NCBI GenBank assembly: GCA_021798235.1
Contig: JAJZMO010000349.1
Location: 1 to 22,990 of the forward strand
DNA from: Acidobacteriota bacterium
Lineage (GTDB): Bacteria; Acidobacteriota; Terriglobia; Terriglobales; Acidobacteriaceae
Reading direction: 5' to 3'
DNA: 22,990 nt
Shown: in pieces, positions 22,936 through 22,990 of the stretch
How the letters are laid out: every line of letters begins with the position of its first letter
Position numbering within the stretch: position 1 is the stretch's first letter
The notes under the pieces: generated by a model
What the model was told of the DNA's origin: nothing
Seen by the model: only the letters and a program-made list of their open reading frames with translations
Database searches by the model: none
Made by a program: the position numbers and the translations under genes

Positions 22936-22990
22936 ATGACGAAGTCTATGAAGTCGATGCTGCTTGCCGCCGCTGTTACCGGAATGATCA
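22936..22990 (+). CDS. Small exported protein, N-terminal fragment
   Basis: Only 18 codons fall inside the window. The peptide has a lysine-containing start (MTKSMKSM) and a hydrophobic run (LLAAAVTGMI), the shape of a Sec signal peptide. AGGAGA (22921-22926) lies nine bases upstream of the ATG. Small acidobacterial Cys/Lys/Gly-rich low-complexity exported proteins start in a similar way, from memory, but the fragment cannot establish the family. Confidence 0.55.
   Translation, partial: MTKSMKSMLLAAAVTGMI

Noticed and set aside
1..22990. CRISPR array, insertion sequence, prophage or integrase
   Set aside because: I saw no regularly spaced repeats, no transposase or integrase motifs and no terminal inverted repeats. 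The only long repeats are the CBM6 copies inside the GH81 gene.

Overview
The window is a 58-60% GC (by eye) bacterial chromosome segment. It most resembles an acidobacterium of the Terriglobia (subdivision 1). I infer this from three things: an N-terminal DNA-binding-like domain with a 'PRLGRLLEYVCNKYF ... IKEYSIAVDVF' signature that I know mainly from Acidobacteria, large secreted glycosidases with acidobacterial-style accessory domains, and a cyanobacterial-style HoxE/HoxF pair next to a compact hyp operon. No 16S or marker gene confirms it.

Region 1 (1-9301) is a [NiFe]-hydrogenase locus. On the minus strand lie hoxE, hoxF and the first 28 codons of hoxU (diaphorase module of a group 3d-type bidirectional, NAD-linked hydrogenase), coupled by ATGA overlaps. 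Diverging on the plus strand is a complete maturation operon, hypC-D-E-A-B-F, followed by a NiCoT-family nickel permease that starts at a TTG overlapping the hypF stop. Almost every junction is a 4-nt overlap or a gap of 0-1 nt. The permease brings in Ni, HypA/HypB insert it, HypE/HypF make the cyanide ligands, and HypC/HypD assemble Fe(CN)2CO. The divergent intergenic region (2263-2515) carries a near-perfect CRP/FNR-family operator.

Region 2 (9280-13263) is mixed. A tRNA-Leu(UAG) gene overlaps the end of the Ni permease antisense. Then come a secreted GH27 alpha-galactosidase, a TMEM175-type channel, a convergent class II CPD photolyase, and a small membrane protein of unknown function.

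Region 3 (13330-21829) looks like a polysaccharide (probably beta-1,3-glucan) sensing and degradation locus. A single-pass membrane protein has a cytoplasmic winged-helix-like domain and two extracytoplasmic malectin domains. It diverges from a 1526-residue GH81 endo-beta-1,3-glucanase with two nearly identical CBM6 modules, an FN3 module, an unclassified beta-rich module and a terminal malectin-like module. The 398-nt gap between them holds a perfect 19-bp palindrome upstream of a sigma70-like promoter. After a strong intrinsic terminator comes a secreted beta-helix protein of unassigned activity.

Region 4 (21867-22990) has a secreted tandem-VOC (glyoxalase-fold) protein, an unusual hairpin whose loop contains a DnaA-box consensus, and the truncated start of a small exported protein.
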